64,000 bases of DNA from Zeugodacus cucurbitae (GCF_028554725.1 NC_071671.1:46700501-46764500); one strand, 5' to 3'. Shown: positions 37,483 to 49,815, counted from the stretch's first letter. Made by a program: numbers and translations. Notes: generated by a model from the letters alone, not told the origin.

Positions 37483-38964
37483 TCGTCATATACGCTTGAT
37501 CCTCTTTCTTGATTGTTCTGACTTTGGAATCAAAGCTGAAAAAACTTGGATCTCACATTTTTAGACTACCAGAAGTATCTTGAAATAAAATGCCTGAAAG
37601 CATTAAAGGGGTGTTAAAGAAGATTCATTGATACGTTAGAAATTGTTTTTAACAGTCTAATTGCGATCTTGGATCTCTAGGATTATGCATAGTACCTAAA
37701 TTAACTCAACTATTAGTAAAAATGTGGACATAAATGAGCCACTCAGGAATGAGTAAATGAGTATCAGTTAAATTAATGTTTAATTGACCTTGAGAAATGC
37801 GCAGTTTTAATATTTTAATAGAAAACTTGTCCAAATCACTGTCTTTTAATGAAATTATTTAAATATTTGTTATCATCTTGGCTATTCTTAGCTACACGCA
37901 TCTTTCATTTTGTTTAACTTTACACTAAATATAGCATTTTGTTTACTGTCTAGAGAAATTGCAGGCTAATTTAAGAAATTGTCACTCTTAAGTAGACACT
38001 TAGAACTGCAACTGAGTATGTGAAAAACAAACAAACAGTACTTAAGTACTTACTACATATCGTAAATTAGGTTATCAGTTCCAAGAATGTCTGAAAATCA
38101 CCAAACACAGTGGCAGCGCCAAATAAATTTAATATATTTTCGACTAATTTGGAATCACTTATAGTAGAAACACACGCCAGTGTCGAGGCACGTGAATAAA
38201 TTTTCACTTGATGGGCGAGTGACAGCGATAAGGGGGTTTAAGAGTTTTTGCGATAAGTTCCGATGTATATATATGTATATGTATATTTGTTAGTATGTAT
38301 TTGAGTATTTATTTCGTCCGCTTTTATGGAACACCCACTTAAAAACGCCGGAACAAATAACCAAGCAATCATATATTAGCCCACCACACTTGTTCAGCAA
38401 GTTAAGTCAATAAAACAAAAACAAACAATGTAATAAACATAAATTAATCAAAAGTAATAATTTATAAAACCGAGAGAGGCCGGTGGTGTGTATTTAAAGA
38501 CGTTTTTGAATTTCACAAGCGAGTTATTTGGGGGAAGCACCTGCCAGAATTGAATATATTCAAGCATATTTATTCTTATATTGATATGCATATAAGAATT
38601 TCTATTTTGCATTGTTATTGTTTTTGTTTTTGTTTTTGCAAAAATCGGAAGCAATTTGCGTATTATCTTAGAGCGGCAAGATAAGATAAGGCAAAGTAGA
38701 GAGCAGCAACACAAAGCAAAGTTCGCAAGAATTGGCAAAGAAATTTCTACTCAACGCTTCGATCGCTTAATCACACCTCCTATATTTGTATGTACAATCG
38801 AATTTTTATTTTCGTTCGAATTATTTTTAACTGCCTCTACAAATAGAAATCGCAGAAATAGTTCAGCCAACAGACTTTGCCCCAAATATACACAGAAATT
38901 CTCGCTCACTTCATTCATTGCTTTGCTTTTGCTTTATTCAAGTGAATTTCTTTTTTATTTACAG
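37483..38964. other. intergenic, nothing assigned
   Basis: AT-rich, no firm gene. The final 300 bp is enriched in TTTTTG-type repeats and runs into the candidate splice acceptor at 38963-38964. Confidence 0.4.
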
Positions 38965-39121
38965 CACAATTAATTGAAAGACACAAGCCAAGAACAATGT
39001 TGCGGCGTCTCATCTGCAATCCGCCGACTCTGCCAACGTCTTCGTTGTCACCACTTTTGTGGGCGGCGTCACGACGCCGACATCACGCTGGAGATCACGC
39101 GCCCTGCCGCCGGTCAAGTGG
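38965..39121 (+). other. candidate exon of an unknown gene
   Basis: A sharply GC-rich island in AT-rich DNA is bounded by a good acceptor (TTTTTTATTTACAG, ending 38964) and a good donor (GTGAGTAA, GT at 39122-39123). Only one frame is open from acceptor to donor; it contains ATG at 38997 (MLRRLICNPPTLPTSS...) and leaves in phase 2. The other frames read plausibly in parts (ANVFVVTTFVGG; DADITLEITRPAAGQV) but have stops just after the acceptor, so a shifted or pseudogenised exon is possible. No neighbouring exons were identified within the window. Confidence 0.35.
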
Positions 39122-39900
39122 GTGAGTAAACGCGAATATTCTATTCGTAAAATTTTTGGATCACCTTGAAAATATATGTACACTTATGCCCGCTTATGAG
39201 GAAACGTATTCATGGTGATTGGTGTGCGAACATCTGGTACTAAGTGCAAATGTAGGGACTTTCACTTTCAACGCACTCGTTACTCATGTGCTAATCAGAA
39301 ATGCTCGATTAAGTATAAGTATTATTGAATGTCTTCTAAGTACTCGCGCGTACTTTGGCGGTGCGTGCATTATGGATTTCAAGTGCAAAAAAACAAAAAA
39401 TACAAAAGGTACAAATGTACACATTGTGATGCGCCGCATATGCGGAATGTTCTGGTTTGGAGCAAATAGGGCGAAATACTTGCCAGATGTATCATTTCAG
39501 CTATTTTTAATTGTATTGGTATTGTTTTACAGACTTTAAAAATTATTATACTTACATATATGCATATAGCTAGATGTTCTTTTCCGTTTTGGGTTATTGA
39601 TGAAGTAATATCCATTACTTGCAAGAATATTCGAAACCTCAGAACATTTGATGAGAAATACACTTGAATGAGTGTGATGATGGAAAACTTTGTTCTTTGT
39701 TCTTTGACTCCTTACCGCTACATTAGTAACTTGTGGTATAGATTTATATTTTCATCGACCAACCAGTTTAAAAGACCCTCCAAATTATACGTATTTTTTT
39801 ACTGTTTGAAAATGGTATCACTATACAATAGAAGCACATATTGATAAGCTCGACACGGTATAGTCTTGACGTGGCTGTCAATGGCATAATGGCAATGGCA

Positions 39901-39980
39901 GGCTGTGCGAAAGGCTAAAACTGGTTTCTCAGCTATAATCTTAATGTATTACACAATTTGGCTGCGCGAAAAGGCTATAA
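39901..39980 (+). repeat. MITE family copy 2 (partial)
   Basis: About 80 bp that closely match the right part of the 57380-57663 element: GGCTGTGC.AAAGGC, TTTCTCA..TATA, CTTAATGTATTA and the terminal GCGAAAAGGCT. The left two thirds of the family unit are missing. Confidence 0.7.
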
Positions 39981-40032
39981 GATCTACTATAAAATATGGA
40001 TCTGAAGTAATATAAAACAAATAAATTCGCAT

Positions 40033-41572
40033 TTTTATACTCTCGCAACAAAAGTTGCTAAAGAGAGTTGCTGGGTTGTTTGTAACACCCAAAACTAAAC
40101 GAGTTAGATATAGTGTTATATATACCAAAGTGATCAGGGTGAAGAGTGGAGTTCAAATCCGAATGAAATCCGAAATTTGGTATGAAGGATCGCACTATGA
40201 AGGGGCATATTTGGATGTATTGAAGTGAGCGTGGCCCCGCCCCTAAATAGGTTTTTTGTATATATCTCGCAAACCAATAGAGCTATATAAACCAAACTTT
40301 CTGCACTAGTTTTTTTTAGCCATTTCCTTATACAGTCAAAAAATGACAGAAATCGGATAATAACCACGCCCCCCCTCCCATACAAAGGTTAGGTTGAAAA
40401 TTACTAAAAATGGGTTAACTCACTAACCAAAAACGTCAGAAACACTAAATTTCACATAAGAAATGGCAGATGGAAGCTACACTCAGATTTTTTTACAAAA
40501 TGGAAAATGGGCGTGCCGTCGCCCACTTATGGGTCAAAAACCATATCTCAGGAACTACTCGACCGATTTCAATGAAACTTGGTTTGTAATAGTTTCCTTA
40601 TATCCCAATGATATGTTGTGGAAATAGGCCAAATCGCTTCACAACCACGCCTACTTCCTATATACCAGAACTTTGAAGACGATCTGAATCATTTACTTTA
40701 CAATATACTAGCAGACCCGGCCACACGTTTTTGTGGCTAAGGTATACATTAAATTAAGTTGATCCAACCTTGTCTTCGGCGACGATATTGATTATTGGAG
40801 GTTGATTTATGTTACGTAGCATTATTACAACTCACACTACTTTTAATTGTAGCTGGTTTGTAGCTGTGTGAACTCTCCTGGACCGAAATTCTAAATTGTC
40901 GCATTAAGATCATCGATATCTTTTTTTACCACCAATATAGGTAATTCAATCAGTCATTTATGGTTATCATATTGAGGTTTCATGTCAAGAAAATTTCTCT
41001 TTCGATTCAATGAAGTGACAGAAATCTGTTGGAAATGCTATTAATCCATCGAGGTGTCAACTGCGACCCTACCATTTCCAACTGCTTCTACAATCGCAAT
41101 TTGATATTGTTGCAAAAACACTCATATGTTAGTTGTTAATTGGCGATACTTTATGTGTCGCCACAAATTAAATGATTTTAGGCATGCGATTAGCCCGTTA
41201 GTAACAGTTGATCCAGGAATAATTGGAAGAGTCTGGCGTAAATTACCTGCTAACAGAATCCTGGACCAAAAACGTTCATCGACAATCAAGATCTTTTAAA
41301 GTCCTGTGCAGTACCTCCAGCGACTTCTTGAATATTTGGAATATCTTCGTTATAGCCCTATTTTTGACGATTTTGTCGACTGGTGTTTCAAGGCCGAATG
41401 TGCCGTTTGTTTGCCTACTAACATGTGCCTATTCCCGTTAACCTTGGAAACCTTGGAACCTTGGTGAAAATGAGTGAAATTGGTTCTGGAATTACATCAA
41501 TTAATAAAATTGCATCAATAAATTGCGAGAGTGTAAAATGTTCGGTTGGACGTGAACTTAGCCTTTCCTTAT
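40033..41572 (+). mobile_element. TIR-bearing repeat, unit 1, interrupted by Helitron DNA
   Basis: Starts with TTTTATACTCTCGCAA (40033-40048) and has the inverted copy TTGCGAGAGTGTAAAA at 41523-41538, followed by a GTTCGGTTGGACGTGAACTT tail. 40033-40707 matches unit 2 (41573-42264) almost throughout, including GTTTGTAACACCCAAAA and ACCAAAGTGATCAGGGTGAA. At 40708 the homology stops exactly where a Helitron 3' end begins. Most of the original right half of the unit is absent. No coding sequence of its own was recognised; superfamily unassigned. Confidence 0.8.
40708..41455 (-). mobile_element. Helitron 3' portion with decayed Pif1 helicase
   Basis: On the minus strand the sequence ends in CTAG (40708-40711) next to a host T. 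Nine bases upstream is a hairpin with stem GCCACA/TGTGGC (40720-40737). CTRR ends with an adjacent hairpin and A/T target are diagnostic of Helitrons. Upstream are Pif1-type helicase remnants in changing frames: KKSLEVLHRTLKDL near 41320, LLAGNLRQTLPIIPGS at about 41208-41256 (helicase motif III-like GDFRQTLPVI region), ACLKSFNLWR, and LRNINQP near 40810. Frameshifts and stops make it non-functional. The 5' end was not located; the border near 41455 is approximate. Confidence 0.85.
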
Positions 41573-42567
41573 TTTTATACTCTCGCAACAAATGTTGCTA
41601 AAGAGAGTATTATAGTTTTGTTCACATAACGGTTGTTTGTAACACCCAAAATTAAACGAGTTAGATATAGGGTTATATATACCAAAGTGATCAGGGTGAA
41701 GACTGGGGTTCAAATCAGAATGAAATCCGAAATTTGGTATGAAGGATCGCACTATGAAGGGGCATATTTGGATGTATTGAAGTGGGCGTGGCCCCGCCCC
41801 CTACTAAGTTTTTTGTACATATCTCGCAAACCAATAGAGCTCTATATACCAAACTTTCTGCAGTCGTTTTTTTTAGCCACTTTCTAATACAGCCCAAAAA
41901 TGAAAGAAATCGGATAATAACCACGCCCACCTCCCATACAAAGGTTAGGTTGAAAATTACTAAAAGTGAGTTAATTCACTAACGAAAAACGTCAGAAACA
42001 CTAAATTTCACATAAGAAATGGTAGATGGAAGCTGCACTCAGATTTTTTTTACAAAATGGAAAATGGGCGTGGCGTCGCCCACTTATGGGTCAAAAACCA
42101 TATCTCAGGAACTACTCGACCGATTTCAATGAAACTTGGTTTGTAATAGTTTCCTTATATCCCAATGATATGTTGTGAAAATAGACCAAATCGGATCACA
42201 ACCACGCCTACTTCCCATATACCAGAACTCTGAAGTCGATCTGAATCGTCTACTTTACAATATATAAAGTAAGCACTAGTGAACATATCGGTGCAGAGCT
42301 TTGCACAAATACTATGTTTATAGTGTGGCAGCCCCATTCTAAAAATCGCCGAAATCGGACCATAGGTTTTTAAGGCCCCATATATCGAACACGAGGGCCT
42401 CGGTGCTTCTAACCTAATATTATGGTTTCCAACTTTCAATGGACTTTATGCACTATATATGACGAATATGTGGGTCAAATTGTATATTATTAATATAAAT
42501 AAAGTTAAATAAATAAATTGCGAGAGTATAAAATGTTCGGTTGCACCCAAACTTAGCCCTTCCTTAC
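41573..42567 (+). mobile_element. TIR-bearing repeat, unit 2 (uninterrupted)
   Basis: About 995 bp, directly following unit 1 head to tail. Left terminus TTTTATACTCTCGCAA at 41573-41588 and inverted TTGCGAGAGTATAAAA at 42518-42533, then the tail GTTCGGTTGCACCCAAACTT to about 42567. It shares its first 690 bp with unit 1 and keeps the right half that unit 1 lost. Open frames inside are short and on both strands; none resembles a transposase. Probably a non-autonomous DNA element. Confidence 0.8.
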
Positions 42568-44652
42568 TGGTTTTTAATTAATATATCCTTATTTATATCG
42601 AATGAATTCTGCTGGTATCACAGCTATTCGGAATGTTAATATATTGGAAATTTAGTATTTTTTCGATGATCTGACTTTGATCCATTATAGCATACATATA
42701 TCATTCTGATTATACAATATTGAAAAAGGATTTATATCTTAACTGTTTTAGTGAATTCCATACTTTAATTAATTAAGATGTTTCCAAGAAAGAAAGACAT
42801 TTTTTTCAGAAATTATAGTAAAATATTTCGAAAACAAAGGTTATTAATTAAACTTTGGTAAACAAAAAAATTTAGCGCCACATGCCACACTTAAACTAAG
42901 AGTCTACAGCACGTGTTCTAACTAATAATACCATAAATAACCGGTGGTAACTAGTTTTCCGACACCAAATTGTTTCACCTTAACACAATTACGTTTATTT
43001 TTAGCGCAAAAAACCAAAACAAAAAAAACGGTTGACATTAATCTATTTTAATGGACTGTTGTGTGTTTACACACGTATAAAAATAAACGCCAGCCTAATG
43101 GAATATACCACTGATATGAAGAAATTACTTTTAGGGCTTATATGTACTCACTTTTGGTCCATTAAGATCACACACTACTCGCATGCAATCGCTAGGGTGT
43201 TTTTCCACAAATGCATGCAAATTTCACGCCTACCAATGTTATCGATAACAATGCAAATACAATGGGAGTATATAAAATTTAGGAATATTACCAATGTCAT
43301 TGACTTTGTTTCATTTTGCGGTCTAGACAGTTCAAGTATGAAACATGTCAATGAATGTATGTAGAAATTAATTAATGTCAAACAATTACAAGCGATGCGC
43401 CAGTTATTGGTGGATATACATTTATGTGAGTGGATGTGTATAGCTGTGAGCCCATTTCGATAAGCCAACAGCTAAGCTGGGGGCGCTGAACAAATTGGCG
43501 TGTAAATTTACATCAGCCATTGATACTATGTGTTATAATTAGATGAGGAGAAGAAGCGAAAAAAAATATTTTGTGTGGTTGTAATACAAAAATAGAACTG
43601 TTATATCAAAGCTATGCCATTTAATGCACAACGCAATTATCCGATTGTATTAGGGAGATAAGCAAAATAACCGCTTTTCACAGATTGCTTATGAAATTCA
43701 TTTGTGTTGCGCATACGCCCCGGAGGCAAACGAGCCAGTGCATGCATGGCAACTTATTTATATATAGATGAAATTTGAGTTTAGTGCGCAATAAATTAAA
43801 GCACAAAGATGTATGAATTTAGTTAAAAATTATTTTATAATTTATTAACAATATTTAATACAACTGCGGAAGTCGTTAGACGAACATTTTTAAACACTTC
43901 AAGTGCCTGTTGTTTTTGTATAAATATATATTAGATCTTAGTCATAAGCACGGACACTTTTGATAACATTGAATTTCTTTATTTTCGATTTTACTTTACA
44001 ATTTCTTATTGATAGAGTGAATAATGCTACTCTGCGTAATAGGTAAGCTTTCTCGCTTTACTAAAATATTCTTAAACAAATTCGCTTTTCGTCATGAATA
44101 ATGCGCCAACAATGATTCACTTAGATACACAATGGAAAAGGTGTAATCTCTGCTAAGATATTTGTATGTTTATAAAAAATTGGAAATTGGTGTGATAAGC
44201 TTAGATACATATTTACTTACATACATATACTATGTATACATGTAATTCATAATTTAATCAGAAAATCCTACTGTGGGAGGTGTGCTTTATGGTTGACGCT
44301 GGAAAAACCTATGACGTGGCAGTTATTGAATCATAAATGTGAACATAAATCCATATACATATATGTATGAATCGCGAGTGCCTTATATATATATTTAAAT
44401 ACACTCCAAAGTTCATAGATGGATATAACTTACGCAGAGTGAGCTTACATTACATATCGAAAATAGCATACAAACTTCTATGCAAAATATTCCATTAGAT
44501 TATTCATGTGGCTTTATTTATGATGTGTATTACGTATGCATCATGATTTTGCATCACCTGACAGGTTCACAGTGCAACTACATAATCAACCACCTGACAA
44601 CCGTTGTCTTGCCTAAACTTGGTAATATACTGAATCACTCAACAAGAAATAA
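42568..44652. other. intergenic, one short repeat remnant
   Basis: No gene recognised. 42588-42645 matches 45073-45131 (ATCGAATGAAT.CTG.TGG.ATCACAG..ATTCG) and contains an imperfect hairpin. Confidence 0.4.
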
Positions 44653-44947
44653 CGGTGATTAGCTTTATATATACATATATATAGTATATTTGGCATAGGA
44701 ACCGCTTACGCGATTATAGCTGAATCCACCAGAGCGCGACATTCATTTCTTCTTCCTGTTTTCTGGCGCCAACTGGAAACACCAAGTGAAGCCAGGTCAC
44801 TTTCCATTTGGTCTCTCCAATAGAGTGGAGGTCATCCTCTTCCGCGGCTTCCCCCAGCGGGTACTGTATCGAACACTTTCAGAACTGGAGTGTTTACATC
44901 CATTCGAACAACATGCCCTAGTCGGCGATGCCGGTGATTAGCTTTAT
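44653..44947 (-). mobile_element. 5'-truncated LINE with 16-bp target-site duplication
   Basis: The insert 44669-44931 is flanked by identical CGGTGATTAGCTTTAT copies (44653-44668 and 44932-44947), the signature of target-primed reverse transcription. The insert is on the minus strand and holds only the last part of the pol ORF; its 3' end is a TA/TATG-rich tract (44669-44690) instead of poly(A). The perfect duplication contrasts with the in-frame stop inside, so the copy was probably made from, or has become, a defective sequence. Confidence 0.87.
44706..44931 (-). pseudogene. LINE reverse-transcriptase ORF, C-terminal fragment
   Basis: Minus-strand frame reads RRLGHVVRMDVNTPVLKVFD, then PAGGSRGRG, stop, PPLYWRDQMESDLASLGVSS, WRQKTGRRNECRALVDSA and a terminal stop. 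LGHVVRM and the RGRPxLRWxDxxxxDLxxLGVxxWR pattern are the well-known C-terminal end of an insect non-LTR pol protein family. One TGA (most simply from CGA) interrupts it. All catalytic domains are missing because of 5' truncation. Confidence 0.85.
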
Positions 44948-45001
44948 TGACGAAAAAACTAGAAATATTACATATTTTACTTTAAATTGATTCCGAATAC
45001 A

Positions 45002-45146
45002 TTCCTTACGTACTGCACATATGAAACTGAAGAAAGGATCATCAGATCTCATTAACGAATGGAATCTTGGATCCCTATTTTTATCGAATGAATACTGATG
45101 GCATCACAGTCATTCGAAATTTTAATATATTTCCTTACGTACTGCA
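45002..45146. repeat. 113-bp insert between 16-bp direct repeats
   Basis: TTCCTTACGTACTGCA occurs at 45002-45017 and 45131-45146. The enclosed 113 bp ends with a segment related to 42588-42645 that has a near-palindrome around CTGATGGCATCACAG. This may be a short element with its target duplication, or a local duplication; the data do not decide. Confidence 0.5.
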
Positions 45147-48100
45147 AACTTTTTAGTACTACTTTTTAATGTAAAGCAACCGTAAAAGAAAGTTATATTA
45201 AATCCTCTCTACTTTTTGGAGTTGTTGTTGTTTTCACCTTATACTTACCACACAAATTTTGTAAATATTTCATGTTTTACTCTTTTCGGTGGTTGGCAAC
45301 TCTATTGTAAAATATGTATATCTAGAAAAAATTGTCCTTAGATATCCCCAACATATCTACTATAAATGATCTCTGGATCCTAAAGTTCCAAAATAAAGTA
45401 TAGAGAGCTAATTATTACGTCTAAACTTTAAAACTCACCTAGGTTAATTCACGTCTACACCTTCTCGATTCTTAGAGTTATCCGACAAAAAGAGAGTTAT
45501 GTATAATATTTTGAGAAACATTTAGCATCCCAAATGAAACACCAATGTTAGTTAACCATACATTTACAAAATTGAAATATTATTATTAATAAGACCAAAC
45601 TCTAGACCCTAATTACACTTTTCCATTCAACCGATTTATTGACTTTGTAAATGGAATCAACTAGAAGATAATAGAATAAACAACAAGTCGTCTCGGAACT
45701 GATACAAGTAATCCTTTACAAAGAGCAGTAATCATAAAAGTCTATAATTCAGGTTTCTTAGTAAATTTTTTGGTAATACCGTTACTAATAAGTAAAAGTC
45801 ATAAGTTTTTGATATGATTCAATGATAAGTATTGCTGACTCTCTCTCTCTACAGTAATCACAATTTACGCGTGGTCAATTCGTCAATATGATTTATTTAG
45901 AAAAATAGTAAACTTTATAATTGACAAATATGACAAATATATCAAATATGTCAGACGAATGATAATCAATAATTTATATATTAAGTTGACAACTGGCAGA
46001 ACACTTTTTTACATGGTTTTATTGTATTTAGTAGTAATCTTAATTACTTGAGACATTATTGAACTCTAGATACTTAGTAAAAGTAGTAAGTAAATTTAAA
46101 AATAAGTTATCTTGAAATCTTAGTGAGTGAGGGAAAGAATATCCATATTTGAAAGCGCAAGCTTGGTATTTGAACTATAAAAATCTGTTTGAGGCTCTTA
46201 TCGTTATCGCATATTAAATCTGGCAACTCTATCATCTCTAATTAACTCTATTATTAGCTTATGCACATATGGCAACCGCCGTAATCACGGTGCGTAAAAA
46301 TTTTCCCTAACCGTTTTGCACTTCCAAGCTATTTCTGATGTGTTATAAATACTTATAAAACTGTATCGAACCTTGAGAAAATATTTGGGGTAACATTAAA
46401 AATATTAGTGAAATACGAAATATGACAATATACATACATATCTATAAAGAGTGTTTTTTTAGAGGTGTAAAACTTGTTTTTTCATTAAAACAAAGAAACA
46501 GTATGAGAAAATATTTTAACATTGTTCATAAACTTTATAGAATTTTGATGTTCAAAAGACTTTCGTCACAGTATCTTACGTATTATTCGCTGTCGGTCCA
46601 ATTTCGTGCCATCAAAACCTATTTCTTGATATGATTCGTCCTCGTCAAAGCAAAGTAACGATTTGTAGAACAAACTGCTGGAATCATTTAGCGTCTACAC
46701 TATTGATATTGCCGTGGGAATTCATCAATCGGCTACAGCGCTCACCATTGAGCATAACATGGATTTCATATTCCTTCAGACAGTAACTTTTTCCGGCTCC
46801 AATGAAGTCTAGGGAATATATTCAGAAGTGTTCGTACTTTACAGCAAAAATGTGATCCGTCAAAAATTTTCCGCACAGAATACGAATTTACCGAAGTATG
46901 CCGAACATGAATATCAAACAAATGTTTCTACTTTTACAGTTGATACGACAAGCAAAATTTAATAAATATCATCTAAAAGTGCACCCTTTTTATTGCTTAT
47001 AAATCTATGTAGTTATGTATTCCATATACCATATATTTTATTTTATACCCAAATTTATACAAATTATCAAATTACTATACTTATCTGCCTATGTATGTAT
47101 ATACCGTATATGGTCCTCTAATCGAAAATATACGTACTACGGTTACTCTTTCCACTTTACCTTATCTTATCTCTCGCGATTTGCGCCAATTCATACGCAA
47201 TTTCCTCGCGTTAAATTCAAAGTATTGCTGAGTAATTAATTTGTTTTGTGTTTTTTTTTTTTTTGTTTTGGCCAAATTTAGAGTGCTTAGAAACTAGTAA
47301 TGATTTGGTAGCTTCCCAAATTGGCTTGAGGTAGGTCGTGAATGGGTTCAACGACAAAAAAAATAAATAAATAAATACAATATAAGGTGTGAATAATCTG
47401 GTAGTTGCATAAAATGCTGATAAATGTCTGCGCTAGAAAAAAAATCGCATGGTTTCTAAGTGTTTTTACCCGTGTGTGTGTGGATATGTGGATGTGTTTT
47501 GTAAGCGAGTGCTATTTTCCAATGTGTATACAATTTAAAAAATCTAGAAAAATGCTAATTTCAACACGCGGCCACGCGAAAAGTGAAATGAACTTGGCAA
47601 CAGCGGCAAGCAGTAATCGTATGTACAGTCGACTATTTGAATATCTGCGATCAGTATTTGCGTAGATAACTCATGAGAGCTGCTGCTGTTAATGTCCATA
47701 AACGGGCACGCGGCATCAAACAAAACCGATAAAAACAATTACATACTATATCCACTCAGCCACTCGCCAACCTGTCGCGAGGCTGTTTATTATATATGTA
47801 AATACATACAAACACACACACACATATATGTGTGGGGAGTGTATATTTAGATTAATACATTACTGTTATGGCCTAAATACCTCTATTGCGGTACTTATGA
47901 AATTTCCATATGACTTTCTGCGCAGCAACTCATGCCTGGTAACTGCTGCTGAACCCACTACTCTCGGTACGGTGAGCGGCAATTGCGGTAGCTGACTAGT
48001 GCATGCGTTATGCTAATAAATAACGGTCAACTGATCGTCAAACAATCAATCATACGCACTATTTGAGGCGTTGTAATGGCGCCGTTCAGGTGTTTTTCAA

Positions 48101-49222
48101 TTAACCGCTCAATTTCCATTCGTTTCATTTTTTTTTTTTTTTGTTTTTGCATTTATCTCGTTGTTATTCTAGCAGAATTTACATTTTTAGTTTTTATTTA
48201 TTTTTTCTGATCGTTTTCAATTTTAAGCCGTTAACTATATTTGCAATTCGTACATAGTTTGTGATAATAGCTCACTTGCAGCAGCTCCAGGGACACCTGT
48301 GTATAGTTCTGTTTTGAAAAATAGAATTACTGCTATTTGGGCATATTTTACTGTCGAGTTTGATGCAAATTTTTTCGTATTTATGTACCGTTACTTTTTG
48401 CAGGTTAGAGTAAAATTGAATTTGGGGCAACTTGTATTATTTGTTTTGAATTTTAGAATCATTTCAGTGTTTTACGGATATATATATGTATATGCACTTT
48501 TTCATACAGATATTGAATATATAGTATTGTAGTAAAAGCCCCTTATAATAAATCATCATGCCTCGTTTTTCAATTATATATTTAGTATAATTAAAATTTT
48601 TTAAATCAATTTTTTTAGTGAAAGTATTGAATCATTTTATAGAATGATGACATAGTAGATGTTTTTTTTTTTAACAGAAAAGTTGGGAACCCCTAATATG
48701 AAATAAGTATATTATCTAAGGTTGGATATTATTATATTTCCGTCTTCTTGGAGCTCCCTCTAAGTAGAAGCATCAACGGATCAAAATACTGGGGAACGCT
48801 GTATTCATATTCACCCTCGTATTCATATTTGCCCTCCTCTATATAAAATGCGCTCTACCAAATCTAACCTCATAATATCATTAATAACAGCGCGATGACA
48901 ATGTAATGCACAGAAATATATTTAATTCTTCTATATATCCTCTGAGCCCGAACTATTGCTATATAAACGTGTAATCCACACTGATGACTTGGAAGGGGTC
49001 TTCTAACCGTTGTTTTAAATCTAAATATTCTAAGCTTTTCCTTTAAATTTACGTTACCTTTTAAAATCATAGAAAGCTATAAATAAAAAATCAAATTTTT
49101 TACCACTGGAAGGTTATTTTAATGATCCTAGACTTACAAAACGAAAATCAGTTAAGTCCAAAGACGCATTATTTCTACGACCTATTGAGTATGGACCCTG
49201 ATATCCGATTAAGTAGATATAG
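45147..49222. other. intergenic, nothing firm
   Basis: AT-rich. (CT)n at about 45838-45850. 46440-46920 has a texture of decayed transposon DNA but no diagnostic motif. No gene, RNA or element ends assigned. Confidence 0.4.
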
Positions 49223-49456
49223 TTGAACGAAAATTTCGCGAAACTATTTTTAGTAGAGCTAAATAGAGAAGGTACAATCTTATATAAGAGTGCCCAACTG
49301 CTGGCGTACGCCGATGATATCGATATCATTGGAAACAACACCCGCGCCGTTAGTTCTGCTTTTTCCAGACTGGATAAGGAAGCGAAGCGTATGGGTCTGG
49401 TGGTGAACGAGGACAAGACGAAATATCTCCTGTCGTCAAACAAACAGCCTTCTTGA
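49223..49456 (+). pseudogene. LINE reverse-transcriptase palm fragment
   Basis: Frame reads GTILYKSAQLLAYADDIDIIGNNTRAVSSAFSRL, then DKEAKRMGLVVNEDKTKYLLSS. YADDIDIIG is the catalytic YxDD box of a reverse transcriptase, and the following AFxxLxxEAxRMGLxVNExKTKYxxSS is the palm-thumb region of the same insect LINE family that supplies the 44706-44931 fragment. It has no upstream fingers domain and stops at TGA 49454-49456, so it is an isolated remnant. It lies about 550 bp from the end of the secreted-protein gene. Confidence 0.88.
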
Positions 49457-49815
49457 TTATTTTCCTTTACATCTACAGAGTCTAAAGGCACTATAGCTGC
49501 CTACGATTCGAAAAGCCTGAGTGCATAGCGAATCCAACAAACAACTCGAACAGAACTAGTAGACCGGCATAATTAAATTAAGACAAGAAAGCAGAGCTCA
49601 AATATGCGAATCAGCGAAGTGCCGAGTCGAAACGGCTCCTACGAATAATATTTAGTTTATTTGCCATTATTGATTCAATTATATATAGTAAACGGACAGA
49701 TATAGTACTAGTACATATTATCGATTATATTATTTTCAATCAAATCTCATAACTATTTTTCCTGCCACCAAATAATTTGCGTGAGCCTCAAATAGTGTAT
49801 TCCATGGAACTCTTT

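Noticed and set aside
41223..41441. Plus-strand frame in the 41-kb region
   Set aside because: Antisense of the Helitron helicase remnant.
46430..46920. Possible further mariner-type remnant
   Set aside because: The GTGTTTTTTTAGAGG start and a few words felt familiar, but no transposase motif or matching end could be shown.
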